NCBI GenBank assembly: GCA_963514095.1
Contig: OY741271.1
Location: forward strand, 4,411,976-4,475,975
Direction: 5' to 3'
Length of the DNA: 64,000 bases
DNA from: Eutrigla gurnardus
Lineage: Eukaryota; Chordata; Actinopteri; Perciformes; Triglidae
The translations under genes and the position numbers were made by a program. Positions 1-12,674 of the stretch are shown here, in pieces; within the stretch, counting starts at the first letter, position 1; every line of letters starts with the position of its first letter. The notes below the pieces were generated by a model. The model saw only the letters and a list, made by a program, of their open reading frames with translations. It did no database searches and was not told the DNA's origin.

Positions 1-1058
1 CCTGTTTTAATGGAATGGATAACAGTAATGCAGACGAAAGGTTGAAATTAGCTTTTTTTAATTATGATGAACTACATATTTTTTCTATTTTAATCATTGA
101 ATCCACATTTGATTGCCTGGTTGATCAAACACCCAGTACTCAGGATCATCAGCTGTTTTTCCTGTGATCTTGATCCGATTTTTTATCCTTCCCAAATAAA
201 AGCCCAAACAAAATCACAGCTGATCTTTTCTGGTCTTGTCATTCTATTTAGACTTTCTGGAAGGACGTAGCAACAATCATCTCTTAATCCCTGGGTTTTA
301 TTATCAGTTTGACGTTCACATCCCTCTATCTTGGACAAGATGATATCTCCCTCCTAAAGGACTTCCTGGCAGCAGCTACAAAGGCTGTTATAAAATATTG
401 GATTCAGAAAAAGTTCCCCACCTTTTCTCAGTGTTATAAAACACCTCCATCTTTCAGAATATTTTCCATACGACTACAAAAAGAACTGGCAGAATAAGAA
501 ACGCTTATTTAGTCAATTCTTTCATAATTATTCTATGTACTGCTCAATGCACATGTTCTTGAACCACAGAAATGTTCATATCTGTGTTCTTATCGTGATG
601 AATGTCTTCATAAATTGAAAGTGCGTGTCAGTTGTTGCTTAATCGCAAATGTAAGCACCCATAAAAGGGCATGAGACTGCAGGGCCGTATGCATACACAG
701 TACTCGCACACAGAACTTGTGGAGAAAAGGTGAGCAAGAAGTGAAAAGAATGCCGAAACGGAAATCGTAAGACGGTGGACAACCGGACTCCAAATGGAGA
801 GAGAAAGTTGAGTAGTGAAGTACTGAAGTGGAGGAAGCCAACTGCTGCAGGAAGTGAACAGCAAACTAGCTGTTATATGCTGTAGCATCACTAGTGGATC
901 TAAAATAACACTAAAACAAGATGCACGGGATGTTGTTACTCACAGAAGAGAGATGCCAACCACTGGAGGTGGAAAGGCTGCTCAGAGTTCGGTTTAAGGA
1001 TTAAGATTAATTATAAACTAATCACACTAAACAAGTCTACATTTTAAAGCCTTTATTT

Positions 1059-1260
1059 TCAAATTAACAATTCATTGCTCAGGAGTGGGTCAGGATTGAT
1101 GGTGTCCGGTCCCAGGAGTGGGTAAGGATTGATGGTGTCCGGTCCCAGGCGTGGGTCAGGATTGATGGTGTCCGGTTGTGGTGGCTGAAGGGGAAATATT
1201 ACACCACGTTTCATGGCAATGTTGTTCAAGACACAGCAGGCCATGATTATCATACAAACC
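1059..1260 (-). mobile_element. PIF/Harbinger transposase C-terminal fragment
   Basis: The minus-strand frame contains IIMACCVLNNIAMKRG, close to the ACxxLHNxA-x-RG signature near the C-terminus of HARBI1-like DDE transposases. Only this tail is present. It runs into a three-copy 36-bp repeat (about 1083-1173) encoding PDTINPDP-type repeats. No terminal inverted repeats were found. Confidence 0.6.
1083..1173. repeat. Three-copy tandem repeat, about 36 bp unit
   Basis: The unit reads roughly GTGGGTCAGGATTGATGG followed by TGTCCGGTCCCAGG and repeats three times with few changes. Confidence 0.8.
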
Positions 1261-2151
1261 TACGTACCAAAAAAAGATGATTAAATGCAAAAAAAATATG
1301 TAGCTTTTGGCTGAGGTATTTTTTAAGCCTTCAGGCTGATGTGAAAAGACGTTTTGAATTTCCTTTTGAATGAATCGGCTGAGATTGCCTGTTTGGTTAT
1401 TAAGTAATTCCAAAGAAGAGGGAGCTTGTTAACAGAAGGCCTCATCATAGTTTATAAACTCACAGCAGTATTTTGTACAACTTGTAGTTTGCTCATAGTT
1501 GATTTAGGTGCACTAGAGAAAAGTTTATAGCAGCATAAACAAGTGTTTCAGCATCAGCCATTGAAAGAATTGGACACATTTGGCATAGTTCATAATTGAA
1601 AATATGCAGTCAAACATTGTTGAGTTTTTTTTCAAATGAGAGATTGGGACGAAATAGGACACAATATTTCTAATATAAGGGCTTTGTGAAATCATGGAGC
1701 CAGCTATGCTTAGAGTGAGGTCACAGAATTTATTCCTGACTACGTTGGACAAAGAATTTGCTTTTTTCTTTCTTTTTTTCAGCATTTAAAAAAAGGAATT
1801 TTGACATGCAGTTGTATCTGTGTTGATGAAAGTAGATTGTCATAATATAACACATACCATATCTAAAACAAAAATATTTTGCAGTATTTGATAACCAGTT
1901 TTCAGCCATGCCTCTTCCAGAGCTTTGCTTTTATAACGGTAGTTTTAATTAGCTGTTAGATGCAATAGAATAATATAAATCACATTGTCCCGCATTTATT
2001 CTATCAAGAACCAGCCTGGTGTACTGGGTCCAATTTTACCCATTTACTTACTTAATTAAAGTAGAAGAGATAAGCTTCAGAAACACACAGCAATTGTGTC
2101 ATAAATGTGTGTGTTTATGATGGAGTCATAAAAAACTTGTCATCCTTACAG

Positions 2152-3105
2152 GCGTGGTCACTTCAGCTGCTGAAGCCATCTCCTTTGAAGTGAATGATAA
2201 GAGGAAGGACAAGTGTGAACACGTCTAAAAGCATTTTGCTGGTCTGATGTGTTCTTTCAGGGCTGGAGCAAGTTTTTAGAGACTTATTTAAAGCCTCTGT
2301 TTCAATTATTGCCGTGGCTCATTCTAATGATTGTTTTGTTTGGGGTGGGGGTGTTAGGATCCTTTAGTCTGTCGTCCAGTGTGTTAAAGGCAGGGCATCG
2401 CTGCCGTGATGGGGCTGTTCATCCCGTCACACAGTGTCTTTTTGTCATACTTCCACTGATAGGTATAAGGTTGACTTGTTTACAACACAACACATTCCTT
2501 TAAAGGCAAAATATACTTATTTGCTTTCTTTTTTAAAAGAAATCAAATTGAAAATGAGGATCATGTACACATCTGGAGTCTGGCCATTGTTAGCCTAGCA
2601 TAGCATTAAGACTGGAGGAAGGGGGGCAGCTAGCCTGATTCGGTCCAAAGTCCAGTCTACCAACAAACAACATTCAGCTGCAGTATTTGTGCAAAGCTTC
2701 CTGAAGTCTTGTCGAGACAGCTTTGGTCGTTCCTCCACATACCCAGAACCTGAACTTACCGTCAATAATTGACAAACCGTGTCAGAGTTGGAGAGGTTGT
2801 TGTGACGTGATGGCTGGATGGATACACTGTTGTCTGGCTTGTGCTGTTAGGGTGATTACTGGGACTTCATTTGAGCGCCGCTCACGAGATGATACCAACT
2901 TTAAGTGCTAGAAACGTTCAGGGCCAAAGATGCTGAGAAGACGGATGGATTTGTATAGCACATGTTAATCAGGGAGCTGTGGAGGTGTTGCTCTGGGTAT
3001 TTTAACTTTTTAACTAATCTTTTAAGTTTGCGCTTAATAACATGCTTGTGACACCATCATGCATACCAGCTTGTGAAATTAATAAAACCAATGAATAAAG
3101 CTTGT
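2152..3105 (+). other. Weak candidate: terminal exon of an upstream gene
   Basis: An acceptor-like CCTTACAG precedes 2152. In one frame (codons GTG GTC ACT...) the sequence stays open for 24 residues, VVTSAAEAISFEV then NDKRKDKCEHV, and stops with TAA near 2226. Two AATAAA hexamers lie at about 3081-3100, as expected for the end of a 3' UTR. The protein was not recognised and the frame is short, so this could be chance. Confidence 0.2.
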
Positions 3106-4126
3106 TTTTGTTTCCACCAATCATTGCTATCAGTTTGTAAAAAATACACTTTTAATCATATTTGATAAGCAGTGATTGTGTTGTTGCTCTGCTCTAGCTA
3201 CTGCTGGTTTGGCAGTCAGTCTCAGTCAGACGGCTGCATCTTTTCTTTCTTGGGCTTTTTGTTAAAAGCATTGACTAAATGTAGGCGACACTCTACCCGC
3301 TTTATTCAACAAACAACAAACACGAAACCTAAAACTCATCACGGCCTGCGCCACAGGATTTTTCCCAGCAAAGATCAATTACTGACTAAAGAAACTAAAT
3401 GCCACCGATGTCCAAAAACAGACAATGTTACACAACTATAAGAAACTGATATTACAAATACTTTACTTTATGGCATGCTCCACTAACCCTGCCTTGATGC
3501 ATTCCACTTGTACACTGGTGGTCGACATTGCCGGAGAGTTTTCCCATAGGGCATCATCATGTCCTGTCATTTTGGTTGGCTATAAATAGTGGCTGTGTCT
3601 TCCCATGCAGATCCAATAATGCTCATATACGGTTCATACAGTGTGAGCTGCAAGCTGAGGTTTCAAACAAGGGTCAGCAGCCCAACTAAGTATTAAACAG
3701 CAGCAGCAAACCAAAGCAACAACATTGGCTGAGTGGAAGTAAAGGAATCATTTCTGTAAAGTGGTATTAGCTTGTGTCACTGACCACACTGACTTCAGGT
3801 CACAGCAGAGCAAACAAACTATTAAAGCCGATGCATGTCCACCAAGGTCTAACAGACTCACCAACATGCTGTTTGCATGAGATGCCCCTAGTGGCAATCT
3901 ACCGTATTGCAGTCAAAACACTTCACACGTTTAAACAGTTTAACAAGCTACATGCTATGAAAGGTCAAAGGGGACACCAAGATTATTAGACAGACTAACA
4001 TGCCTTTTATTTTGCTTGCAGGGTGGGAAATTATACTAATCTTTCTTACTGCAGCAATAATTTATCGTACACTTCACCTTTGCTTTATATTTTGTATAAA
4101 TTAATCTTTACTGTCCTTTCCTTCAG

Positions 4127-4540
4127 AATTCGGAGAAGCAACGATCTCCAAACACAAGAAGGAGTTTCAGCTTCTCATCTTTCCGTGTAAAAAGTAAGTC
4201 AGTGGATCACACAGTACATGTAGGAGTTTCATTAATGACAATACATCTCAACTAGGTTGTTCCCTGATAACGCTTCATTAAGTCGATGTGTATTTCTGCA
4301 GAAAGGAACAACAGTTATGAAGAGAGTACGTTTACCCGGCGGAGAGGGTTGCTGTCATTTTCATCGGTACGGGAGACATCAAGAAAGGGTAAACAATACA
4401 CACCTGAAATCTCTTAATTACAGACAAATTTGTTCCCGTTGAAGGACCACAGCTTCTTTTCTCATTTCTAACCCTAGAGTCACAGGAGGAAGATGGTATC
4501 TCAGAGTTCCACCGTACTCGGGACCAGCTGAGGAAGACAG
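4127..4540 (+). CDS. dennd2d: Three upstream coding exons giving an alternative, longer N-terminus of dennd2d
   Basis: Exons 4127-4193, 4302-4388 and 4478-4540 each have AG acceptors and GT donors (GTAAGT, GTAAAC, GTATGA). They stay open in one frame, and all end in phase 1, the phase needed to join exon 14565-14612. They encode about 72 residues rich in Arg/Ser, including RRSFSFSSFRVKKR, RRRGLLSFSSVRE and EEDGISEFHRTRDQLRKTGE, then EQPKGNL from the shared exon. This would replace the 21-residue start encoded at 7263 and add at least 51 residues. The initiating exon was not found in 1-4126 and may lie before the window. That the exons belong to dennd2d is inferred from phase, spacing and the shared serine/arginine motif. 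Confidence 0.72.
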
Positions 4541-4733
4541 GTATGAATAATAACAATAATACTAAACATACCTTTATTTATACAACACCTTTAAACTGGG
4601 TTTGCAAAGATACAAGGCATGGAATTTGTTTTTAATAAACAGATTAATTCCTGTTTGTGCACAGAAAAATGGATTGAATCCAAATATCAGGTGCTCCTGC
4701 ATCCAAAATCTCCATCCCTACCTTCTGGAGCAC

Positions 4734-4766
<33 letters not shown>

Positions 4767-4786
4767 GTGTGTGTGTGTGTGTGTGG
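4734..4786. repeat. (TG)n microsatellite
   Basis: Nearly pure TG repeats with two GGTGGG interruptions, in the intron after the third upstream dennd2d exon. Confidence 0.95.
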
Positions 4787-5103
4787 GCACGCACAAGCCT
4801 TTGAAATTGAATACGCAGTCATTAAGTGTGGTTAGAAAACATCAGCCATCAGGTATGTGGCCAAAGAAAGTAGCCTGTAAATACAGTTAATTCTTCTTTA
4901 ATATTCTGTGCTTTACTTGACACACTATTTGGCAAGAACTTCTATGTTCTTATCTATAGAACTGTTGTACTTCAGGTTTATTGCTGAACAGCTACTTTAC
5001 TCAGACGAGGACCTAACACTTGTTTCTATTTTTTCACTCTTACTTTATAGGCAATAATATGTTGTGGTTTCTTTGTTTTGACAAATGTACTTGTAAATGT
5101 AGG

Positions 5104-5181
<78 letters not shown>
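5104..5181. repeat. (GATA)n microsatellite
   Basis: About 19 tandem GATA units, uninterrupted. Confidence 0.97.
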
Positions 5182-5182
<1 letters not shown>

Positions 5183-5526
5183 AAAACGAAAGAAAAAACG
5201 TCTCTGTGGCGTTGAGTTTTAAATTAGAAATGGAGGCTGCAAAATGCGGCAAACTAACGGCTTTATTTAAGACAATGTGAACCAGGAGGAGAGCGGGGGG
5301 ACAGACCAGGCATAACCCCCGCACTCTCTTCCCGGTTAGGTGGTGTCCAATCAAATGGTAGTGAGCCGATCTGGGACAAAACTACCAGGGCTGATTTTAT
5401 TGTCCACCCCTGCTCCTCCACCGTTTACAAAAAATCCAAGATGGGGACGGCCAAAATACACAACTCCACAAACCAACGCGTGACATCTCAGTGACTACGT
5501 CCACTTCTCATCTTCAACATCATCAC

Positions 5527-5613
5527 TAAGAAGAAGAAGAAGTAGAAGAAAAAGAAGAAGAAGAAGAAGAAGAAGAAGAAGAAGAAGAAGAAGAAGAAGA
5601 AGAAGAAGAAGAA
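5527..5613. repeat. (GAA)n triplet microsatellite
   Basis: AAG/GAA triplets with a few early interruptions, intronic to the long dennd2d form. The purine-only strand can form triplex DNA. Confidence 0.95.
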
Positions 5614-6296
5614 TTTATTTAATTTATAGCGCCTTTCAAGAAACCCAAGGATGCTTTCACAAATAGAAAAAAAAAAAAAACATTCAAACAAACAAAACAA
5701 ACCTGTCCTGCCAACAGTCCTGTCACAGTTGTAGAAAAGTACGGTGGCCCTGAAGGCCAAAATAAACAGAGTCATCAGCAGGGAGGGAGATTCTGTGATC
5801 AACTCACTTCATGAAAAAGGAAAAAGAGCAGCAAAACAGTTGGATCGTGGAGATAGGTGGTCTTCTTTCTGATGAGTGGTCCCAGTAGTACTGGACCACC
5901 GACCTCCTGAAGTCCACCTGGACCCGACTGTGAGTCATCCAGCAGTTAGCAGGATCATTGCGCAGCTTCATTCATTCATTTTCTTCTTTTAATAATGAGA
6001 CGATAACAACATCGTCGTCACTGCTGGATGACTCTTTGGTTTCAACGATCCTGATCGGGTCCAGGTGAACTTTAGGTCCGGTTTGCAGAACTACTTGGAC
6101 CGCACATCTCCGCGATCCACCTGACTGCAGTACTGCAGTACATCCGCCGATCCCAAACTGCTCGGCCATAGCTAGCCACAATCTGTCCTTCATCTCTGCA
6201 TCAAAGCAGCCCCTCCACCTGTTGAAAACATGGACGCTCCGTCCAGTCAGCAATGACGTGTCATAGCAAGTAGGCCTACCTACCCTCTCTGGTAGA

Positions 6297-6402
6297 AGTT
6301 AATGTGGTTGTGTTTTTGTTAATGTCGTTGATTTTGTTAATGTGGTTGTGTTTTTGTTAATGTCGTTGATTTTGTTAATGTGGTTGTGTTTTTGTTAATG
6401 TC
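6297..6402. repeat. Minisatellite, about 42 bp unit, 2.5 copies
   Basis: Alternating blocks GTTAATGTGGTTGTGTTTTT and GTTAATGTCGTTGATTTT repeat in order. Confidence 0.85.
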
Positions 6403-6430
6403 ATGCCATAGTAAGTCACGAACATGTGAG

Positions 6431-6773
6431 AGGCTGCAGTCGAATAGTAAAAAAAAAAGGTCCTAACTCCAATTCCTAATGCCTTTTCCTTGACCTCGGG
6501 GGGAAAACTTAACAGGGTTAAGCAAAGTTGGAAGGAGAACTCATCAGGATTTAGGAAACGTGCACCGCGGTGCTCAGAGAATCCGACCGGACTTTCACTA
6601 AGCTACGTCGCTACGTCATTATAACGACCGCTGATGATTGACAGCTGATGACCGACACCCGTGATTGACGTGCGTCTGCGCTGGAGAAACTACAATAATG
6701 GACTACAAAAAGCACATCGTCCACTTCTCCATATGTAAAGCACAAGCAAAAAAAGACTATTCGACCGCAGCCT
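6431..6773. mobile_element. Non-autonomous inverted-repeat DNA transposon (MITE), 343 bp
   Basis: The left end AGGCTGCAGTCGAATAGT is matched by the reverse complement of the right end, ACTATTCGACCGCAGCCT, with one mismatch. There is no coding capacity. Flanks are TGAG/TGAC, so no clean target duplication is claimed and the superfamily is undetermined. Confidence 0.7.
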
Positions 6774-7019
6774 GACTCTCCCTGACATTAAACAGGTTGC
6801 TATGAAGTTAAAAGCTATCCTGACCTGCATTTACTCAACCCTGAGTCACAGGCTGCAGGGACTCGCAGCACTAGATGTCCTACATGCATGATTGGTTCTA
6901 TTGTTTGGCCGCCTGTTGGCCTTCCATGACGTGTTGTAGTTGACTTCCGTTCACTACTGGCGAAACAGGTTACCAGGGTGAGAAAACACTGATAGAGCAG
7001 CGATCAACAGTAAAAAAAT

Positions 7020-7262
7020 ATATAACGCGCAGTTTTCCGGGCCTGACTTGAACGCACCACTAGAGAGGAGCGCAGCGCTTGGGCAGTGCACGCTCCTCCA
7101 GCAACAGAGCCGTTCCAGCCTGCGCGGCACGCGGACCTGAGCCCGAGACAGGATGCTATGGATGTGCGGTAATGGAGACGACGAAGCGCCGCTGCCGTTT
7201 TACCGAGTTTGCTGATAAGAACAGGTCCGAGGAGCGCGGGGTGTTTGTGGGGTGAAGCAGCG
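7020..7262 (+). promoter_or_regulatory. dennd2d: Probable internal promoter / 5' UTR of the short dennd2d transcript
   Basis: CpG density rises sharply from about 7020 to 7520 in an otherwise CpG-poor, AT-rich intron, just before the ATG at 7263. An upstream in-frame ATG at 7209 would add 18 residues, so the exact start is open. No TATA box was recognised. A 343-bp inverted-repeat element ends about 490 bp upstream of the ATG. Confidence 0.5.
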
Positions 7263-7653
7263 ATGAGCGAGACAGTAACGAGGAGACGCAAGGGGGCCGG
7301 ACTGAAGAACTTGAGGATCCGATGGAGTGAGTACCGCGCACGGTCCACCACGGTTTATTTGGCAGACCGAGTCTACGGGATATCCAGATTCAAAAGACAC
7401 GGAAAAACTGTTACTAAAAGTGACGTAGGTGACTTGTTGATCGGCTAACGTGACGCGTACGTTAACGTAGCGTCGCCTACCTGTGTGTGCGATGTTGACG
7501 TGTCTCCGGTTAAGTGGAGCAAATTGACAACCGCTGTTGTAGTTGAATACTGGGGTCAAATTAGGTGACATAGATTGAAATGAAATTGAAAGTGAAAATA
7601 CTTGAACTGAGTCCCCTTAAACAAATTGACTTTGACATGAACTATCCCCCCAA

Positions 7654-7695
<42 letters not shown>

Positions 7696-10600
7696 CTATG
7701 GAATCATCCAAATACCTATCATAATTTTACACGTATGGGACATAGGTAGGATGCTGTAATGTTATGTGTATGTGTCCAACATGTTGTGCCACAAAGAAGA
7801 ATAACAAGACTACAAAGAGAAACAAATCACCGACTACAATGAGACATAAAACAGCTACAAAGAAACTGAAAACAACTAATAAGAGTCATTCCACAGCTGC
7901 ATAGAGACCAAAACAACTAAAGAGAGACAAAAACTGCTACAGAGACCACAAGAACTACAAAGAGACATAAAACAACTACAAAGAGACATCAAACAGCTGC
8001 AAAGAAACCGAAAACAACTACAAAAAGACAAAAACAACTACAAAAAGACACAAAACGACTACAAAGAAACTGAAAACAACTACAAAGAGTCATTAAACAG
8101 CTGCAAAAAGACCAAAACAACTACAAGAAGACCCGAAACAACTACAAGAAACTGAAAACAAATAGTCATTAAACAACAACAAAAAGACACAAAACAACTA
8201 CAAAGAGGCATTAAACAGATGCAAAGAGACCACGACAAATACATAAAACAACTACAAAGACTGCAATTTAGTTGTTTCGACTAGTAGGCCAATTCTGCCA
8301 AGAGTACATCTAAATTAAAGTATCAAGTATTCTTTACAGGTTTTTTAGTTACTTATACTCGCGCAAAAATGTACTACAATAAATACATAATTTTCTATTA
8401 CACATACAACAGCTACTTGACTCGCATCAAACAAGTATCTTTTCTTGTTGTTTTTTAAGCCAATCAGTTTGCATGCTATTTTAATGCATAAGGATAACTA
8501 ATTAGAATGTAGAGTGTAGTTGTTTAAAGAGGACCACGTTTTCCACAGAGCAGAGCCCATGTGAGGATCCTCATGGCTGGCTACATGTTGAGCCAGGAAT
8601 GTGGCCGTAGACACAATGGTGGTGAAACCGAATTCTGCTAAAACCTGCCATATCTTGGATCCGACTGGACTATGAGATGCATAGACATTTGAAACCAACA
8701 GGTGAAAGCTTTTCTGAATGAAAAAAACCCATGAGGTCTGAACAGGGTTCAGACAGTTTTGGTCAGGCCTCGGTGACTGCACCATTCCTTCTTTTGGAGA
8801 CTCGACGGCATGGTGTTGTAACATGTTCAGGAGCCTGAGGGCAGGAGGCTGTTAAACCACTTTTATTTACACCCTCATCATAGCTGAACAGCACATCCAA
8901 GCAGCAGCACGTAAGATGAATAAACTTAACTGTGTAACTGTATGGAGCGAGTAAAGACACTAAACTTTTATATAGTTGTTGTTGTTGTATTTTTGCATGT
9001 TTCACGGCGGCTGATTGAGCACAAAGCTGTGCAACTGCAAGGTGCTGGGTGGGGAAACACTGGCATTGTAATTGACACAGTGCAAACAACAGAGGTTGTG
9101 CAAGGCGGACTTTGTTGTCGGGACCCAAGGGAGCCAGTTTGAAAGGCAAACCTGGTCTCGGTTGTGTCTACTCCGGTTGCAGGTCTTTCCATTCAGTCAA
9201 ACTTATTCTTCGTGTTCGGTGTTTTTAACTTAATGCACACATGTCCGTCTAAAGTAAGTGATGACTTGCATCTGACAGCGGACCAGACAATGCAGTGACA
9301 CAACCACACAGCAACAAGAATGCAGTTTGTGATTCACTCGGGATCGGAGCTCTGGTTTCTGCGTGGTGACCTTCTCAGGGTTCAACACGTTCAGCAGGCT
9401 CTTTTTCCACAAAGGACACATGTTCAACCCATATTTGCTCTCACTGGGCTGAGCTGTTGTCGGCCCCTTTAATTTGTAAACCTGTTAAACTGCAATGTCA
9501 TGTACCAAGACAATAATAAACAGGCTTTTGTTTCTTTGCAATCAAATACCTATATTTATGTTGTTGTTTCTTCTTTAAGTCCACGGCTTTTTAAGTATCC
9601 ACCTTTTGAAAATTGCAGGTGCGTAAGGAATAATCAATAGACTTGATGGGGTTTTATTATGATTATGTGGTGAAGAAAATGACAATAACATGGACAGGCA
9701 GGCATTGGTGTGTATATTTCTTCCCTGTTTTTTAAGGGAACTTTTCCTTATGAGTCCAGAGAAACAGGATGTTTTATGTTTAAATAACAGATTTAAAACC
9801 CTGTGAGGACTATTTACATAAAATTGAGTTGAATGAGAATTCCTGGATATTAAATGTTAATTTCTGGATTTCTGTTGTGGACTCTGGTGGTAATATTTGT
9901 TCAGTGTGCTGAAGTATCTTATCATATGACAGGATTCTGCTGACAAAATATTATTTACACAGAAGTAGATCCTGTTTGTGTTTTTTAATTATTAAAGAAT
10001 AATCTAATAAGTGAAACAATACAAATATAGTAATCCCCTTTCACACAAGACACTTTAATAAGACAGCCTGTCCCATTTTGTTTTGATTTTTTTACTTCTT
10101 TTAATTAATTTATATTATTTTTTTTATGAGAAGTATATGAGGCAATCATATTCTCAAATGTAGGCCACTCTCATGAACTAATATCACAATTTACATATAT
10201 ATATATATATTTTTTTTTCTTTTTTTCTATTCAATAAAGTGGGTTAGCTTAAATCCTTTATTTCCTTCCATCAGTGTAAACGGGCACGCTGGTCGTTGTT
10301 TACAGCTGGATTTATAAAACTATACTATAACTTTGAACTGCAGGGAAATGATAGAATTTTTGTCTTGGAAAAAACAAAAAAAAACAAAAAAAACGCCACC
10401 ACATCAGCGTAAAGCTGCGGTTGATAAATGAAATTTCCTGAATGGAAAACGGACCAAAATGGTGTTTTCCATGAAGACGGCGTCGGAGTTTGGTTAAGTG
10501 CTGGAGGCGACAGAGGCCAGTTTGGCAAGTCAACCCTGCCCAAATATCTTGAAACCAAAACTTCAGAAAAAATAATGAAATGGAACTGAAAATGTGTTTT

Positions 10601-11974
10601 CCTATTCATTAAAAAAGGTTAAAAATGTATTGACTATGCATGATGTGCAGTAATCTGATGTCCCGTATACTTTAGTTTATGTGATTTCTCTGAGTTTTAA
10701 GCAGATTTCACATTAACCAGCGTTTTAATACTTTTTCTGTAAAACAGCGCCCCCGTCAGCTCATCACTACCAGTTCAGGTGGAGAGTGGTACTGCAACGG
10801 GGAGACAGAGAAGCTTGCGGAACAACAACACACTAAATGATAATAAATTCAAATGAAGTTCTGTGAGAAGTTGATGAGTGAAAGCTGCTAAAAGCAGGAA
10901 GACGCCACAGTAATGGTAGAAAGCTGGTTGACTGGAGGTGGTGTTTGCGAAGAGAAGAGACACGGTAATTTAATATTTCAACTCGTGCTCTTTGGTGGAT
11001 TATGTTTGCTGGATTGCAGGAGATGCTCGGACAGATTCAGAAAGGTGATGACTTCTTGGTAAATAGAGCTGTGTTGTTATTTTCCTTGTTTTCTGAATGG
11101 AGTTCTGCTGATCCAGACACCAGCTCAGAGAGTTCATGTCCAGCTTTAATCTTCTTTTAACTTCATGTGTTGACTCCATCCTTCTACTTGGCTAAACAAG
11201 CTAAATCCTGGACTTTATGTTCTGACTGCTGCAAAGTTCAAACTGTCCTCTTGGATCCGTTCAGTCCTCTAGCAGAGCTGCTCACACATCACTGCCCCGC
11301 TGTCACACATCCACTCACCGCTACTAATAAACAGGGTATCGTACTGTTATTTAACAGCAGGGTATTGAGATACTTATCGAGAATACCATGCAACACTAAT
11401 CAATAGAGAATAAAGTCCTTTTTGTAGGTCACTTGATGTACTCACTTGATGTTTTTATACTATCTGGTTGGGGTGATCACCTAATCACTACCTCATTAAC
11501 TAGAATGAGGTGTGCCTGTGTTGGAATTCAACAGACTGGAATGTATTATCTGCCATACATGTAGAGATAATGATATAAGAAAAAAAAATGGAGTGGTCTC
11601 TTAATTTTTTACAGAGCTGTGTATGTGTGTATGTATGTGTGTGTGTGTGTGTGTGTGTGTATTTCTGTAGCCAGTTTCATATTTTCAAAAAACGTACATT
11701 AATTTGAAAGCTTATCTGAGTTGCCTGATTATTTTATTGTTTATTTATTTCATTTTTTTCAATGTAATTCTTCAAAAAATAATGTTTTCTATCTGTGCAT
11801 TATTGACCAGTGCTACTAATATATAGTACTACTGATATTTGTTCTCTTGAGTGTGCGTCAATTCTGTAACTAAAGAACAAATCCCAAATAAGAAAACAAT
11901 CTTTGTGAAAAAGTAGCTTCAAAGAAGAAATGTCATCTTAGGAATGGTTGGTGAACAAGTTTACCGAACATGAG

Positions 11975-12028
<54 letters not shown>

Positions 12029-12584
12029 CAGACGAGTTGCGGCATTGGCTCTTTGTTTGTATTCAGTTAATTGCATGCACTTTATTTGATTTGGTTTTTC
12101 CTTGGTTGCAATACCAAAACATTGGAAGTCAAAGTTCGCTGATGGACTCTCTCTTTCTCAAGAGAAGTTTGCATATTTAAGGGAAATGGTTAAGATGACT
12201 TTATCTACAAATAATGGATGCCAATATGAAATAGTAAAACAAATACACTGATGCCGGACACTCATTGGGATTTTTGAACAGTGTTTACCAGCTAATGTGG
12301 TTTTTTTTTTTTTTTAGAATTTTCCTGTAGAAATCAGTTTTTCCCACATGACATGAATGCAGCACAAGTATGTACATTCTTTCCTCAGAGTCTGAAGTAA
12401 ACAGATGATTCAGCACAACTGGAGTTGCAGTACACAGAGAGGATTAATAGGGAACACCTGTGCGGTTCTACTCTCGGGGATTGTGTTGGCCAATCCAGAT
12501 CCAGATCGATAAGGCGGCCCTGGTTCAGTACAGTGAGCAGCTCCAGGAGCTTGGTCTACACCACTAATCAGTGTCATGTTCGAC

Positions 12585-12674
<90 letters not shown>

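Noticed and set aside
309..497. 62-codon frame starting MTFTSLYLGQDD, considered as the missing first exon of the long dennd2d form
   Set aside because: No donor in the right phase joins it convincingly to 4127, and there is no resemblance to DENND2 N-termini.
2249..2503. 84-codon plus-strand frame with a hydrophobic segment
   Set aside because: Starts in a non-ATG context within what may be a 3' UTR; hydrophobicity comes from T-rich DNA.
5972..6253. 93-codon minus-strand frame with an acidic Ser/Asp tail
   Set aside because: It has no ATG at the right place, no recognised domain and no splice partner.
8498..9149. Overlapping minus-strand frames of 108 and 128 codons in the dennd2d intron
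   Set aside because: No recognisable domain, no donor/acceptor pairs preserving frame; likely chance frames or decayed repeat.
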